From Calycina herbarum (taxonomy: Eukaryota > Ascomycota > Leotiomycetes > Helotiales > Pezizellaceae): a DNA stretch of 64,000 bases. The notes under the pieces are model-generated. The model saw only the letters and a list, made by a program, of their open reading frames with translations, had not been told where the DNA came from and ran no database searches. Both the position numbers and the translations under genes were made by a program. The stretch spans positions 186,001-250,000 of the forward strand of contig LLEY01000089.1 in NCBI GenBank assembly GCA_001414485.1. Reading direction: 5' to 3'. This document shows positions 34,032 through 44,573 of the stretch, piece by piece (position 1 is the stretch's first letter; every line of letters starts with the position of its first letter).

Positions 34032-36012
34032 ATGGGTTGGAAAGGGAGGCTTGTATAAAAGGATTGAACGAAGTATCTAATGGGCTGAAGCACGGAATGG
34101 TATTGGGAGCTATAAAATTGGGGAGAATGAATGGGAGGGTTGTATATGAGAAATTGGGACTACATCTGTGCCCCGACGGGTTTGCTTGACGTTTTTCATT
34201 TTTGTTTAAGGGGGGAGTGCGATGGGTGGACTGTGGTCTATATGTATGTACCCATTTGAATGCGAGAATTGTTCATATCAAGGGGCTGAGAGATAAATAA
34301 GGGGTTGAGTGTGACTTTTGTGTTTTGCGGTCCTTTGAGTTGAGGTATTGGACATCTGTTGATGGACAGTGGAATGAATTTCTGGTGTTGGCTGTGCTAG
34401 CTAGATAGAGGCGTATTTGTGCATAGTCAAGTTTACTCAGGGGGACATGCGGTGTCGAGAAGCAGAATCCAAGTGTAAGTACGGAACGTTGGGGAGCAGT
34501 GAAGTTGGAGACGGTGGTTGAGGTGAGAAATGGACATGGCCTCACTTGAAAGGTTGGTTATATATCTCAAGGGATTTATTTGCCTTTGATTCCGAGGTTA
34601 TGACTAGTGAGTGACTTTTGCCAACAAAAAAAAAAGACATTTTTTGAATTGGTTGAGCTTACTCACTTCTCTATAGCTTACTCGCGCATCTACAAGTTGC
34701 GACGTTGTTGGAGCTCTGAGGAAGCTGCTGTTGTTCTAAGTGAGCTATCGAATTGCGAGTGAGCTGTTGCTGTGGGTAAGCTATCATTCTTTTGAGTAAG
34801 CCGCCAAATATTCGTATCACGTGAAAAGGTCCATCCCGAAAGAAAAACCCCCTTTCTCTGCATTGGAGGTTTCAATGTACTTGAATTCAAGTGCGAGGCA
34901 TGATTTCTACGGGTATGAATGCGACAAGGGTGGCTTAGGTTTTCAAACCGGAGATCGAGGAAAGAAGGCTGGGAATATCTGACCCTTGCACGAAAAGGTT
35001 GCGCAGTTGTATTTGCCAAGGTGGAAAAACGACCCATCGTGTATTTTTGACGACGAAATTACTACATGGATGTGAGTATATACTGTCTCTCGTGGTTGGA
35101 AGAAGCAACGAGATGTTTACAAAGTGCTCTCTTACACCTTGAAAATTTAGAAAATAGGAAGTTTCTTTAGAGGTTTGAGGAGGTACTAGTCGTAGGCTGC
35201 ACAAGATCCAAATCAGTCTTGGTAGCGGAGCGACAATACAAGAGCTTTATGGAATAAATGACCCACGCTACACTATGCAGAGAACTGCAGGCCTTATAGA
35301 AGAAACTCGAGTGAAACTTGGAATACTGGAAATTTTGCCGACTATTACTTGGAGAAAGGTACATTCCTCGGTGCTGCCCTCTACCCCCGGCGATGTGTTT
35401 TCGATGACGAGAAATGAAATATAAGGAACCCGAAGGAGTTCGGGGAAATAGGTCGTGCCTTCCCTCCTTGTTCTCTTCGTTGTGCGGCGTGGGTCTGGGT
35501 TGAGAAGAGATGGAAGGAGCGACACCTGGACAATCTCCTATCATGACTACACAGGTCGTTCCTTCCATCTCCTTCCCTTAACCTCCCCGTCACGATTTTC
35601 CCCTCAACGCCTCGATACTCCAGGTCTCTCCTTGCCTTATATCATCACTTTGACCTGACCTTGTCGTCTCGTTACTTGATCACGACTCAAAGCTCGGCTG
35701 GCGGATTTGTGCAACCTCAGAGATTGTCGCACAGAGAAGCACATTTTCTAATTACGCGATTTTGTTAGCTAGTATACCATTAGCTTGGGCTTTCAATAGG
35801 TTTTGGCAGAGTTTCATTTCTCGACGAGCACAATTTAGGGGCCACGTTTAAACTTATTGCGGAAAATTGGTTCCCGAATTCAATTGGTGACTACATCACT
35901 TCAGGCCCGTTGTTCATACTTGCCCTTATTCTATTGTGTGTTAGATTGAGTGGCACTGATCTTAAGAATGAGTAGGGATTTAGACAGCTTCTTCCTCCTT
36001 GTATGCTATTAT
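34032..36012. other. Intergenic region right of vtc4
   Basis: No gene supported. Short inverted and direct copies of AGCTTACTC / GAGTAAGC lie at 34663-34800. A pyrimidine-rich tract lies at 35550-35640. Beyond 35960 the sequence turns AT-rich. Confidence 0.45.
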
Positions 36013-36014
36013 TA

Positions 36015-36520
36015 CAGTGAGTTGCGAGTTAAGCTTGAATTTGCCCACTGTTTTTGTAATCTAAGCTTTTTGAGAAAATTCCTTAATTTCCCCCCTTTTT
36101 AGGCACTCTTTTACCTATTAATTAGTAACAATATATAATATACTATTTATAAGAACAGGAAAGAAGAGGCTTATATCTCCCCTCTATAAACTTTATAGGA
36201 CAAAAACAGACAATTTTATATCTGTCTTAATTTTTATAAGGTCTTAGCATAGCCTATCTACCTTACAAGGGTAGTGAAAATCTTTTCAAGAAAAGGGGTT
36301 ATTTTAAGAATTATTTATCTTTTAGTTTACTTTTATTATACTTACTTCAAATTAATAAATTATATAGAAGAGATATAGCGCTTCTTTCTAGCTAGGCCTC
36401 GTCTCTTTTAAAGTACTTTTATTTTCTGTCTTCTAAAGAAAAGAGGGAGAAAGCCTTAATAAAAAAAAGCTCAGATTACAAAAAAAGTAGGCAAATTCAA
36501 GCTTAACTCGCAACTCACTG
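36015..36520. mobile_element. Tc1/mariner-type MITE with 57-bp terminal inverted repeats
   Basis: The 506-bp element starts CAGTGAGTTGCG and ends CGCAACTCACTG. It is flanked by TA on both sides (36013-36014 and 36521-36522), the target duplication of Tc1/mariner elements. The terminal inverted repeats match over 57 bp with three mismatches (positions 32, 36 and 49 from the ends). The interior is AT-rich with no open frame, so the element is non-autonomous and would depend on a transposase elsewhere. The near-identity of the ends suggests a recent insertion. Confidence 0.9.
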
Positions 36521-36522
36521 TA

Positions 36523-36880
36523 CCACTTTTCTCGCTTGTGGAATTTTATGTTCGTAAGTTTTGCTTAGCCTTTAGATACGATATTGATTCCATGACTAAA
36601 ATCTCTTTTAGAATCGAAACACGAGTTGGAGAGCGCCATGGATGGGGGGAACCAGGAAGGTTATGGTGTTAGGAACTTTGCGAATGGAAGAGATGAAAGT
36701 AATGCTACGGCTCTACAAAACATGAATCATTCTCAACCCTTACATGGTTCTTCATTCAGTCCAGGGCAAGACCGCGCACCAGCTACAAATTAACCAAGGG
36801 CGGAGGAGCAAGCCGCTTCTACCAGTATTAACCGTGCGTCGAGTTCTGCTGGAGTTATGATAGCTCAGCGCAACATTTCC
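36523..36880 (+). pseudogene. Possible relic exon
   Basis: After an acceptor-like TCTTTTAG at 36610, a frame runs through ATG at 36638 (MDGGNQEGYGVRNFANGRDE...) to a TAA at about 36791. It continues in the same frame as ordinary-looking protein (AEEQAASTSINRASSSAGVM) to a TGA near 36887. The polar, Asn/Ser/Gln-rich composition looks coding but I know no family. It lies just right of the MITE and may be the tail of a gene that has decayed. Confidence 0.25.
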
Positions 36881-36999
36881 AGCTGGTGAATCAAAACTCG
36901 ATGCAGATTGTTTTCAGGGGGGTTATTTGGCACATAAAAAGACCCTTTCACACTTCATTCTTTGTATTTGAAATGTTTACGATATATTTTCCTCCCCGG

Positions 37000-37630
37000 C
37001 AATTTTCCCCTTGTAAAATAAGCGAGTCTCCTCAGTGTTTCCCACATAAGTCAAAACTCAAAATACACCACAAAAGAATGAGAATTCCGTCCAATTCAAA
37101 TTCCAACGTTCAGAACTTGAATTGCAAACATAGTCCTTAAGTGGGTAATTGTGGAGAAAGCAGAGAGTAAACTAGCGACTTGGAGATTGCTTGCATTTTC
37201 CGACACCGACAAGTAGTATTTCAGGACTCCAAGAGCAACAACTAAAAGACCTGTGATAAGTTGCTGATCGCTGTGACCTCAAATGAAGCTGTCCAAGATT
37301 GGTGTTAAGAATTCGATGGGGTCTTCGGCAGTTTGGGGACCGTCAAATTCAAGTTTTTGAATGATAATGGCACCTAGATTCTTACGGGTTGCTCTAGGAG
37401 TACATAGAACCAAGAGCCACGATGGTTCCGTATTCTCGAGAGTAGGTAGGAGTTCCCCGAGGCAAACCGTAATTGTTGCTATGATCCCCATGAGTAAGAA
37501 TCTAATAGCGACCTATATCAGCTTAGCCAATCAACACTCTGAATCAAGAAATACAGCGTACCCCGAGCCCAGCAATGTCTGGATCTAACTTTTCATCGCT
37601 AGAGTCTTGGTATGAAGAACTGTAGGACAT
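37000..37630 (-). pseudogene. Broken gene of the fungal SDQQLITG membrane-protein family
   Basis: Read on the minus strand, exon 1 (37630-37562) gives MSYSSSYQDSSDEKLDPDIAGLG. A 49-bp GT..AG intron (37561-37513) follows. Exon 2 gives VAIRFLLMGIIATITVCLGE ... DPIEFLTPILDSFI, then TGA, then in the same frame GHSDQQLITGLLVVALGVLK ... LLSAFSTITH. DPDIAGxGV and SDQQLITG are hallmarks of a widespread fungal multi-helix membrane family of unknown function. The in-frame stop between the two halves and the decay after FSTITH (past about 37130) indicate a pseudogene. Confidence 0.6.
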
Positions 37631-38224
37631 TGTACACGGATCTTCAGATTTCAAAGTAAAGGATCAATTCTGAGCACACGTTTGAGGTAAGATTAAAAAT
37701 AGTTTCCAAGCAAGGCTTCATAATGCCTGGATGGGCAACGAGTCGAAATATATGGCTGGTCATGGAGCACAAAGCTTACATAACTTGCAGTAAGTGCCTC
37801 GTTTTTGTCGCTCTACCTACGTCTGCAGAGAACTTGAAATAATAATATCTCTACTCTTGGCATTAATTGGATGGACCTGATGGTCACTAAACCACATGCA
37901 CAAGAATACTGTGTACTTCAAAGTGCCACTATCCATCTCACGTGTTTCTCCTGCGAAGCAACAAGTACTCACACAACTTGCATGCGAAGAATTCCCATTG
38001 CAATTAATCAACGAACATTCCATTATGACAAGGTTTCATACACGCATAATAAATTTCCCATATCGTCTAATCTCCTCCCCCTTCTTCCCAAAAACACCAT
38101 GATTACTTTCTCCATTCCATCGAGAATTCTTTTCCCACCACAAGCAAGACAAACAAAGGCACCGGCTTTTAAATACTTGGAGCTTGACAGCACTCAGTAT
38201 TAATTCTAACTTTTTTTTTGTTCT
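37631..38224. other. Intergenic region
   Basis: No gene seen. Short frames on both strands lack family features. Confidence 0.45.
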
Positions 38225-39031
38225 AGCTATTTGCAGGTCACCTACAAATCGCTACAAAATTGAAGTGATGGCTATTCGTAGGTCACCTATGAGTAACTCC
38301 AATCATCCCCACATGCTGACATCAACTCATAAACAAAGCCCTTAAATGGCCCTCCGGCAGTAGAAGAAAACGCAAATCCCAAAGTCTTATCCGATCCAGG
38401 CTTCCTGTTGACCTCTCAATGTGGGGGTTTCTTATAGCTTAATGGCTTCGAGTGTTGGAATACTTGGTGGTATCAACCCAATCGTTGCCAAAGTCCAAGT
38501 CCTTTCTACGCACACCTATACTAAACTATTGTGTGTAACTCACTTGAACAATCAAGTTGATTGTTCCAAGAGCTCTGGGTCAATAGAGTGCAACGAAAGT
38601 TGATTGCCCTAAACCGTTCGCACAATTAAGAGCCTGATTGTTCGAGGCCTGTTGGGATAATATCGTCCTACTTGAGTGTACCTATAATGACGACGAGGAC
38701 CATATTTTGAAGTACTACTTCTGCAGAGAAAATGGCTCGAAGGTCCGAAAAGCATCTATCAAGTATCTTTGCACACAGTACACAAAGTATAGCCGTTCTC
38801 CGCCCAAAACATCAGATACCCAGGCAGTAAGGTAAAAAAAAGGAATCTTTCCAAATTGTTCAGTACTTGCACATTTTCCAGGCCCCTATCTCCATCTTCC
38901 AATTCTCATCCCTCACACGTCATATTTTTGAGGCATTTAAGCGAGCTTAGTTTTCTGTTGGCTATTCGTAGATTACCCACGAATAGCCATAAAACGAAAT
39001 CTGGCTATCAGCAGATTATTTGCCAATAGTC
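38225..39031. mobile_element. Segment bounded by paired palindromes, candidate fold-back or MITE-like element
   Basis: Two ~29-bp palindromes lie at the left (38225-38253, 38270-38298) and two at the right (38960-38988, 39003-39031). The copy at 38960 is nearly perfect, with arms GGCTATTCGTAG and CCACGAATAGCC. Read inward, the two ends form inverted termini of about 75 bp with an equivalent spacing (43-45 bp). The same arrangement brackets the element at 4600-6486. The 0.8-kb interior has no convincing gene but contains three units of the dispersed hairpin repeat (38559-38664). No clear target duplication is visible. Confidence 0.42.
38559..38664. repeat. Dispersed hairpin repeat, three units
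   Basis: Three tandem units begin GATTGTTCC, GATTGCCCTAAA and GATTGTTCGAGG. Each has a short stem such as GATTG..CAAT or ATTG..ACAATT around an 8-14 nt loop. Confidence 0.5.
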
Positions 39032-40192
39032 AAGAAAGAAAACCACTGCCCCTCGGTCCCTTCCATTCACAATGCAATTTCCCAAATCTCCCCAACTTTT
39101 GAACCTTTACCATGGCCCCAGTCCTAAGATTTACATATCCTCCCTTTTCTATTTGCGGACTTAATTACCCCACATCTATCGCTAATTAACCATCAGCATA
39201 TCAATACCCTCCATCTTCTCCAATTACTCTCCTCATTCCATAAGATTCTTTCAAGAGCTCTTTTCTCCTAAATACCGATATTGAAATTTGAAATATAGTC
39301 AAAATTCCGCCATACTCAACCCAACAAAGCACTCCATGAACTAGAAGCTGGAGCTCACTCGCTATACCCCAAAACACAACCCCATCAACCTACTCTCTTT
39401 TCTCATCGAGTTCAAGAAGAAAGAATATTCTTATCGTGTCTCTGGAATATACACCGAGGCCATTGCTGGAGCAAGGCATAAGCAAGAAACGGGGGTTGGA
39501 CGACTCGACGCGCAATTCTCCCTAATACTCATCTGCAGCTTGGCGGAGAGCATCAAGTACAGCAGCATTTCTCTCATTTTACTCATGACCCGAGAAGAAA
39601 TAAGAAGCTTATTCCTTCTTTCACTTGTACATTCTGTCCATTTCCTTCTATAGCTGTCAGATCCCCCGACCAAAACCATCAAGTACAGTTGTATTCTTCT
39701 GATCCCTGTGGTTCTTTCTGTTCGTGACCAGCCAGGATTACCTATGTTGGTATTGCGATCCATGGTTGCGCTTGGTGCAGTAGAAACTCAAAAACGTGTT
39801 CCATCTCCCAACTTAGGTAGATACCTTGGGACACTTCAAAACGCGCACCCAAAGGTTGCGTATAAATGAGGACCCATCATCCTCGTTTTATTATCACCCA
39901 ACATAGCCCAAAGGGCTATTTGAGTGCACCTTTTGCAAGCCCCGAAGGGATATGGGAGTGATGAAAGATTTCCACAACCACCCATACAATCAAACCCCCA
40001 TTACGTCACCTCAAACTCCCCTCTCAAAAAGTACATACTGACCAAAACCAAACGAAACTCCAAGAGAAAGCAAAAACCACACTCAAACTCCCCAAAAAGG
40101 CATACTCTCTGCATAAAGACCATCTCAAAAATTTCCACACACAACCACAAGAGTCTTAAGGTACCCTCCCAAAGCTCCTAAAACAAGTACCT
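39032..40192. other. Intergenic region
   Basis: No gene supported. The sequence is C/A-rich on the plus strand from 39900 to 40190. A 110-codon minus-strand frame at 39431-39763 has no recognisable features. Confidence 0.4.
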
Positions 40193-40475
40193 CAATTATC
40201 TCAACAGACTAGAACAACAGACTTCAATTATCCCAAACCATTCAGATAACCAATCTCATTGTTCTAAAAGATCAGAATAACGAAGCTCAATTACCCTAAA
40301 CAGTTCGCACAACTAATCCTATTGTCCTAACTGACCAGAATAACGAACCCCAATTATCCCAAAAGACGCGGGTAATCATTTCGTTTGGTCCAAAAGACCT
40401 GGGTTAATGGAACCCAGTTACCCCAAATCGCTCGCATAATCAAATTCAATTGTTCAAGATCATTTGGATAACTCG
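40193..40475. repeat. Tandem array of nine ~32-bp hairpin units
   Basis: Nine contiguous units of 29-33 bp start CAATTATCYCAA or CATTGTYCTAA and alternate between A-type and G-type starts. Most units pair within themselves, for example TTATCCC with GGGTAAT and TTATCC with GGATAA. The array lies 164 bp beyond the stop codon of the SET-domain gene. Confidence 0.7.
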
Positions 40476-40638
40476 CTGTTATAGTCTATGGGTCTCTCGC
40501 TAATCAAAACTTCCTATCATCCCAGTCGTTTCCTACCTAGCCACCACATCAGAGCCCATCAGGCTGAGCCATTCGGCGACTGGGAACCACGTTACTTAAC
40601 ACTACAGCAGCATGGGGAGTAGCATTCCCACCGCCGGA

Positions 40639-42295
40639 TTACAGAGGTATGGTCTGCCTCTGAACACCATGGCTATGGCCGAACTCTGAGAACCATCTTT
40701 TAATCCCGCTGAAGAGCCCACAGCCACAGCAAGAGTCATTATCCGGGGGGTTCGACTGCCCAGTTTGTTGAGGATTTGGTCGAGGATTTGGCTGACGATT
40801 TGGTGGCTGATTTTGTGCTGGGTTTTGTGCTGGGTTTGCTTGCTGATTTGCAGTAGGAGCGGGAGCATGAGAAGCAGGGGGTCGAGGATGACCATTGTGC
40901 TGAGGAGCCAAGTTCTTCTGAGCATCGTCGTCACTGTTTTGAGCTGTATCCATGACCGAAGAATGACTGGATTGACCCTGGGGAGTACACGTGTGGCATT
41001 TTTGAGCACACTGAATCGAATAAGCGGCTCTCATGTATGCCTCCTTTCGTGGGTCGTCCATGCCCGCATAGCTGACACAAATTTCTTCTTTATTCTTGAT
41101 TTTTCGAATCGACTGCAAAAACACGCTTTGGTCTTCTGCATTGTAGACAAGTACTGCGTTTGGTTGACAAGAATGCCTCACGTTGCTGATCACGTGATAA
41201 TATCGTCGTACCGTGTGGCCACCGGACTCATGAGTATAGTGATTTGTTTCTGTCATCACTCGCTGACCGCCTGTTCCCGGGTGTAGGGCCTTGAGATACT
41301 TCCGGCCCTTATCTGGCACAACTTGGAATGTAGCACCGATTTGGTCCAACCGCGAATTCCTGTCTCGGAAGTCGTTCAATGCAGGAGATTCATGAAGTAC
41401 GAGAAGGCAACGCTCCTGAACAATGAGAGAATCCTTGGGTATCTTCTTCCTTGCGATCAGTGCGTACGAGGGGTCGATTTGATAGTAGTTGCCTAAAGAA
41501 GATATTAATCCCGACAATTGGAACAATGGACTCCAATTCTCCCGAATGATTTCGAACAATGTGATGGTAAAGGAAGGAAGGACCACATACTATCAAGAAT
41601 TGGTGTTAAATCTAGCTCTAGAGCAGGCTCATCAACAACTAGTACCCTAACAAGTCCATCATCAAGTTCGTCGGTGCCATCTACCCCCATGGTGCCAGTG
41701 CCGCCGTCTACCCCATAATGGTGTGGAACGATACGTGGATCATTGTATGGTCTGATGAGAATGACAGGAGGACCATTATCATTATCCTTCCAGGAAGATG
41801 GGTCCATAAGACGGGTATTGTTTTGAGGCTTAGGAGAGGACTCGGGAGGTGAGTGGCTATTGGATCGATCGGGAGCCTTTCCCTTAGATCCGCCGGACGG
41901 ACTGAAATTGACACGATTCGCATCTCTTCTTGGACGGATAGGGGTGGAAATCTGTTCTAAAAGAAGATGTTAGCGCTTGAAAACTGGTCGATAATTCGCG
42001 CCTTACCAGCAGGTACCGAGTATTGAAAGCCTGTGTTTGGACCTCTTCGATCTTCTGGAGTGGTGGGATATCGGGTGGTGTTCTCTGAATTGGCATACAC
42101 ATTAGGGTCTGCAAGAGGAAACAATCCAGCTGGCAACAAGGGGTCGTCATTGTATTGAACCTCATTAGGCCTCATTTGTGCATCGACAACCTTGGCTTGA
42201 AGAGCGGCACTGGGATCTCGGTTCTGGAGGGCAATTTCTACCACTTCCTCTGGATTGGAAGCTTCGCTGACTTGTCTTGGAGTGCGAGGAGCCAT
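40639..42295 (-). CDS. SET-domain protein
   Basis: Three exons, 42295-42007, 41956-41591 and 41492-40639, give 502 residues. Introns are GTAAGG..TTAG and GTATGT..TTAG. Start MAPRTPRQVSEASNPEEVVE is chosen because sequence upstream of it is unlike the protein. Residues 1-150 are polar and disordered, and a hydrophobic/acidic stretch follows (LVRVLVVDEPALELDLTPIL). The SET core runs from about 220 to 365: YALIARKKIPKDSLIVQE, then the pseudoknot motif SNVRHSCQPNAVLVYNAED, then IRKIKNKEEICVSYAG. A short Cys cluster follows (CAQKCHTC), then a Pro/Gln/Asn-rich tail with CCGCG. Such fungal SET proteins resemble SMYD/SET5-type lysine methyltransferases, but the substrate is unknown. Hairpin-repeat arrays lie on both sides of the gene. 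Confidence 0.82.
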
Positions 42296-42509
42296 GATTG
42301 TACTGGTATGGATGGAAGCGAGGGTGGTAGTAATGAATGATGCGAGTTGATATTGTATGAGCAAGTAAAGTATTGTATGTTGATGAAATGATGTGTTGTG
42401 TTGAAGAGGACAGGAAGAAATATCAAGTTGGGTTGGGGACGCTCCCGCAACTCGAAGGGAAGGAACCACCATGACTTTGATCAGAACGCCCGACGACAGG
42501 ACCAATCCT

Positions 42510-42761
42510 CTCATTACCCCAAATAGTCTCGGACAACGAGAGCCGTTGTTCGAGAAGTCTGGAGAAATAAAAAGCCGAATAAGCTCATTCTTCCAACCCG
42601 TCCCAAACAATATGTTCAATTGTCCCAAAGCTTTCGAGTAACAAGAAAGTCAAATCTCGTTATTCTCCCAAAAACTCTCGAACAATACTTAGCATTGTCC
42701 CAGACTCTCCAGAGAAACAAGAAATCAAATTTCGGCATTCTTCCAAACCTCATCGGACCCT
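42510..42761. repeat. Array of seven hairpin units upstream of the SET-domain gene
   Basis: About seven units of 31-42 bp start CTCATTACCCCAAA, CGTTGTTCGAG, CATTCTTCC, CAATTGTCCCAAAG, CGTTATTCTCCC, CATTGTCCCAGA and CGGCATTCTTCC. They have the same orientation as the array at 40193-40475 and belong to the same family, but are more diverged. Confidence 0.6.
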
Positions 42762-43546
42762 GCTTTCATTGCCTAGTATATTTAAGGGGTAATTGGGGTA
42801 GGGCTCCAATTCAGGTTTGTGTAAGAGAAATATATACTTGGTTGGGGAGAGTAAGATAGAAGGAGTACCGAAAAGTGGTTCCGAATTTTGGTGTAATGGC
42901 GTTCGCGCAACACAACCCAGAACTCTCAGAATTTCTAGATGAGCCGGAAGTGAGTAGCACTTTCCTTTCTTACAATTGTCCTAACACTTCTGGGAGAATG
43001 AAGAAGACATATGTTAATTATTCGAATCGTTTAGAATAATTGAATCGATTTTCCGAGTCTTGTCGAACAATTCGGGGAGCAGGTAGAGTACAGGTACCCA
43101 CCCGACTTACGAATTCATGCACACCCTAGCGCTGGTTCTAGACATTCTCCTAGAAATTTGCAGTTAACTGAAAATTGCCAAGTAACAAAAATGCGCAGAG
43201 GGTGAACGAAACTGTTATAACTGGAATACCTACAGTGAGCTTCTCGAGTGTTTTAGCTCCGATGAAGCACATTTTTAAAGAAATGAATTGAAAAGTACTC
43301 ATAACAATCAAAGAAATATATACAACAGCTTGAGTACTTCAGGCTAGAGGAAAGAGACCCCCTTGCCGACCTTTTTGCCCGGGGCAACTCTCGCTATGCA
43401 ACGCCAGCTCCTTGCAAGGCGCTTGTGGGCATTTTGTAATGCGATTCACAACTCTGCCATTTTGTGGAAACCTTTCTTGGCGTATAGCAAGACGGAGAGG
43501 ACTTTATAGGAAGTTGGTATGTACGGGTATTGTGTGTTGTTCGATC
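42762..43546. other. Intergenic region with further hairpin-repeat units
   Basis: Three more diverged repeat units lie at about 42973-43075 (ATTGTCCTAAC, TTAATTATTCGAA, ATTTTCCGAGTC). A possible orphan first exon is at 42896-42949. Nothing else is recognisable. Confidence 0.4.
42896..42949 (+). other. Orphan exon candidate
   Basis: ATG at 42896 opens an 18-codon frame, MAFAQHNPELSEFLDEPE, that ends exactly at a GTGAGT donor. TATA-like and purine-rich sequence lies upstream. I could not find a matching second exon, and the following sequence is repeat material. It could be the 5' remnant of a gene or chance. Confidence 0.25.
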
Positions 43547-44360
43547 TCATTGTTTATCCGCCATTGCCTTTACTTTCCGCGATTCCTCGTCCGCATTCAA
43601 CTTGTTATAATGAGCAACGACAGCATCCATATTTCGAGGGCCCTGTCCAGCAACGACATTGTGCGGCGAACCCGTATTGAATATCCTGAATTTAGTCAGC
43701 ATGGAGCTTCACAGGTACATACCAAGAGACCTACTCTGGAAACCTCAAATCCACATGTGTTGTTCCGCTCTGACTGTGGAACAAGTTTTGGTTGAAAGCG
43801 GCTTGCTCGACGGCGGCGGTATGTAATGTGTTTCGTGCCAGCCATTTCTCCTTGTAGTGTGAATATCCATCGATGACCTTGGAAAAGCCTGCCATGTTTC
43901 CGTCCTTGTCGGGTCTGGACGCGGCGTATGCTGCGAGTGAGATTGGGACGGCAGCGAGGACAACGAAGAAGCCAGTCTGCAAAGTTAATCAGTTGTGGCG
44001 CAGAACAAAAGAGAGGGGGTCACTGACTCCTAGAGATTCCGGAGTGGGGTCTGCGTGGTGGTGTCCATGATCCTCATGGCCATGTTCGCTATGTTTGCCT
44101 TTGATTTGTTGAAGAATCTCTCCCTTTTGACTCTCCCAGGTTTTTTCAAAGTCTGTACGAAGGAGGGCGAATTCCTTCTTCTGGGCTACTGGATCTTCTA
44201 TGGCCCGAATGCGCTTCAGTTCATTCTGGTACTTCACTGCCGCTTCTTTGATTTCTTCGGTGGGAGGAGTTGGTGGTGATGAGTATTGGCGTGAAGCTTG
44301 GGCAGCAGCTAGAGGAAGGCGCCCAGAGGCCCGAATTGCCTTTTGCCGGAGTGCAAGCAT
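43547..44360 (-). CDS. Mitochondrial complex I 17.8 kDa-type accessory subunit
   Basis: Three exons, 44360-44028, 43976-43735 and 43685-43547, give 237 residues. The start MLALRQKAIRASGRLPLAAA is a basic, amphipathic mitochondrial presequence ending near RQYSSP. A helical stretch follows (EIKEAAVKYQNELKRI), then a His-rich linker (HSEHGHEDHGHHH), one membrane helix (TGFFVVLAAVPISLAAYAAS) and a conserved C-terminal part (YSHYKEKWLARNTLHTAAVEQAAFNQ ... DLRFPEIFNTGSPHNVVAG). As far as I recall this matches the fungal NADH:ubiquinone oxidoreductase 17.8 kDa subunit (NUXM type), a membrane-arm accessory subunit. Splicing removes a frame-closing TAG after RFPE. It diverges from the chromodomain gene with a 213-bp shared promoter. 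Confidence 0.85.
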
Positions 44361-44573
44361 GGTGTTGTTGTTCAATTGGCAGTACAAAGCTTCAATTGCA
44401 TTGCGATGGATGAGGTTGAGCTTCCCGCCAGCCAGATTGATTGCGTTAGTCAGCATTTCCTTTGCACGCCAAACCCCCGTATCCTCGCGCCTCAGACACA
44501 AGGCTACCGCGGTACCACTATCTGGGCGGAGCCTCCTCTTGGGAGAAGCATCAAGCTGCCACTTGTCCTCAAG
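44361..44573. promoter_or_regulatory. Short bidirectional promoter
   Basis: Only 213 bp separate the start codons of two divergent genes, so their promoters and leaders must share this segment. No strong TATA element is visible. Confidence 0.5.

Noticed and set aside
40193..40475. Possible CRISPR array
   Set aside because: Units vary throughout, there are no constant repeats with unique spacers, and the host is a eukaryote.
40765..41286. 173-codon plus-strand frame
   Set aside because: Antisense shadow of the SET-domain gene.
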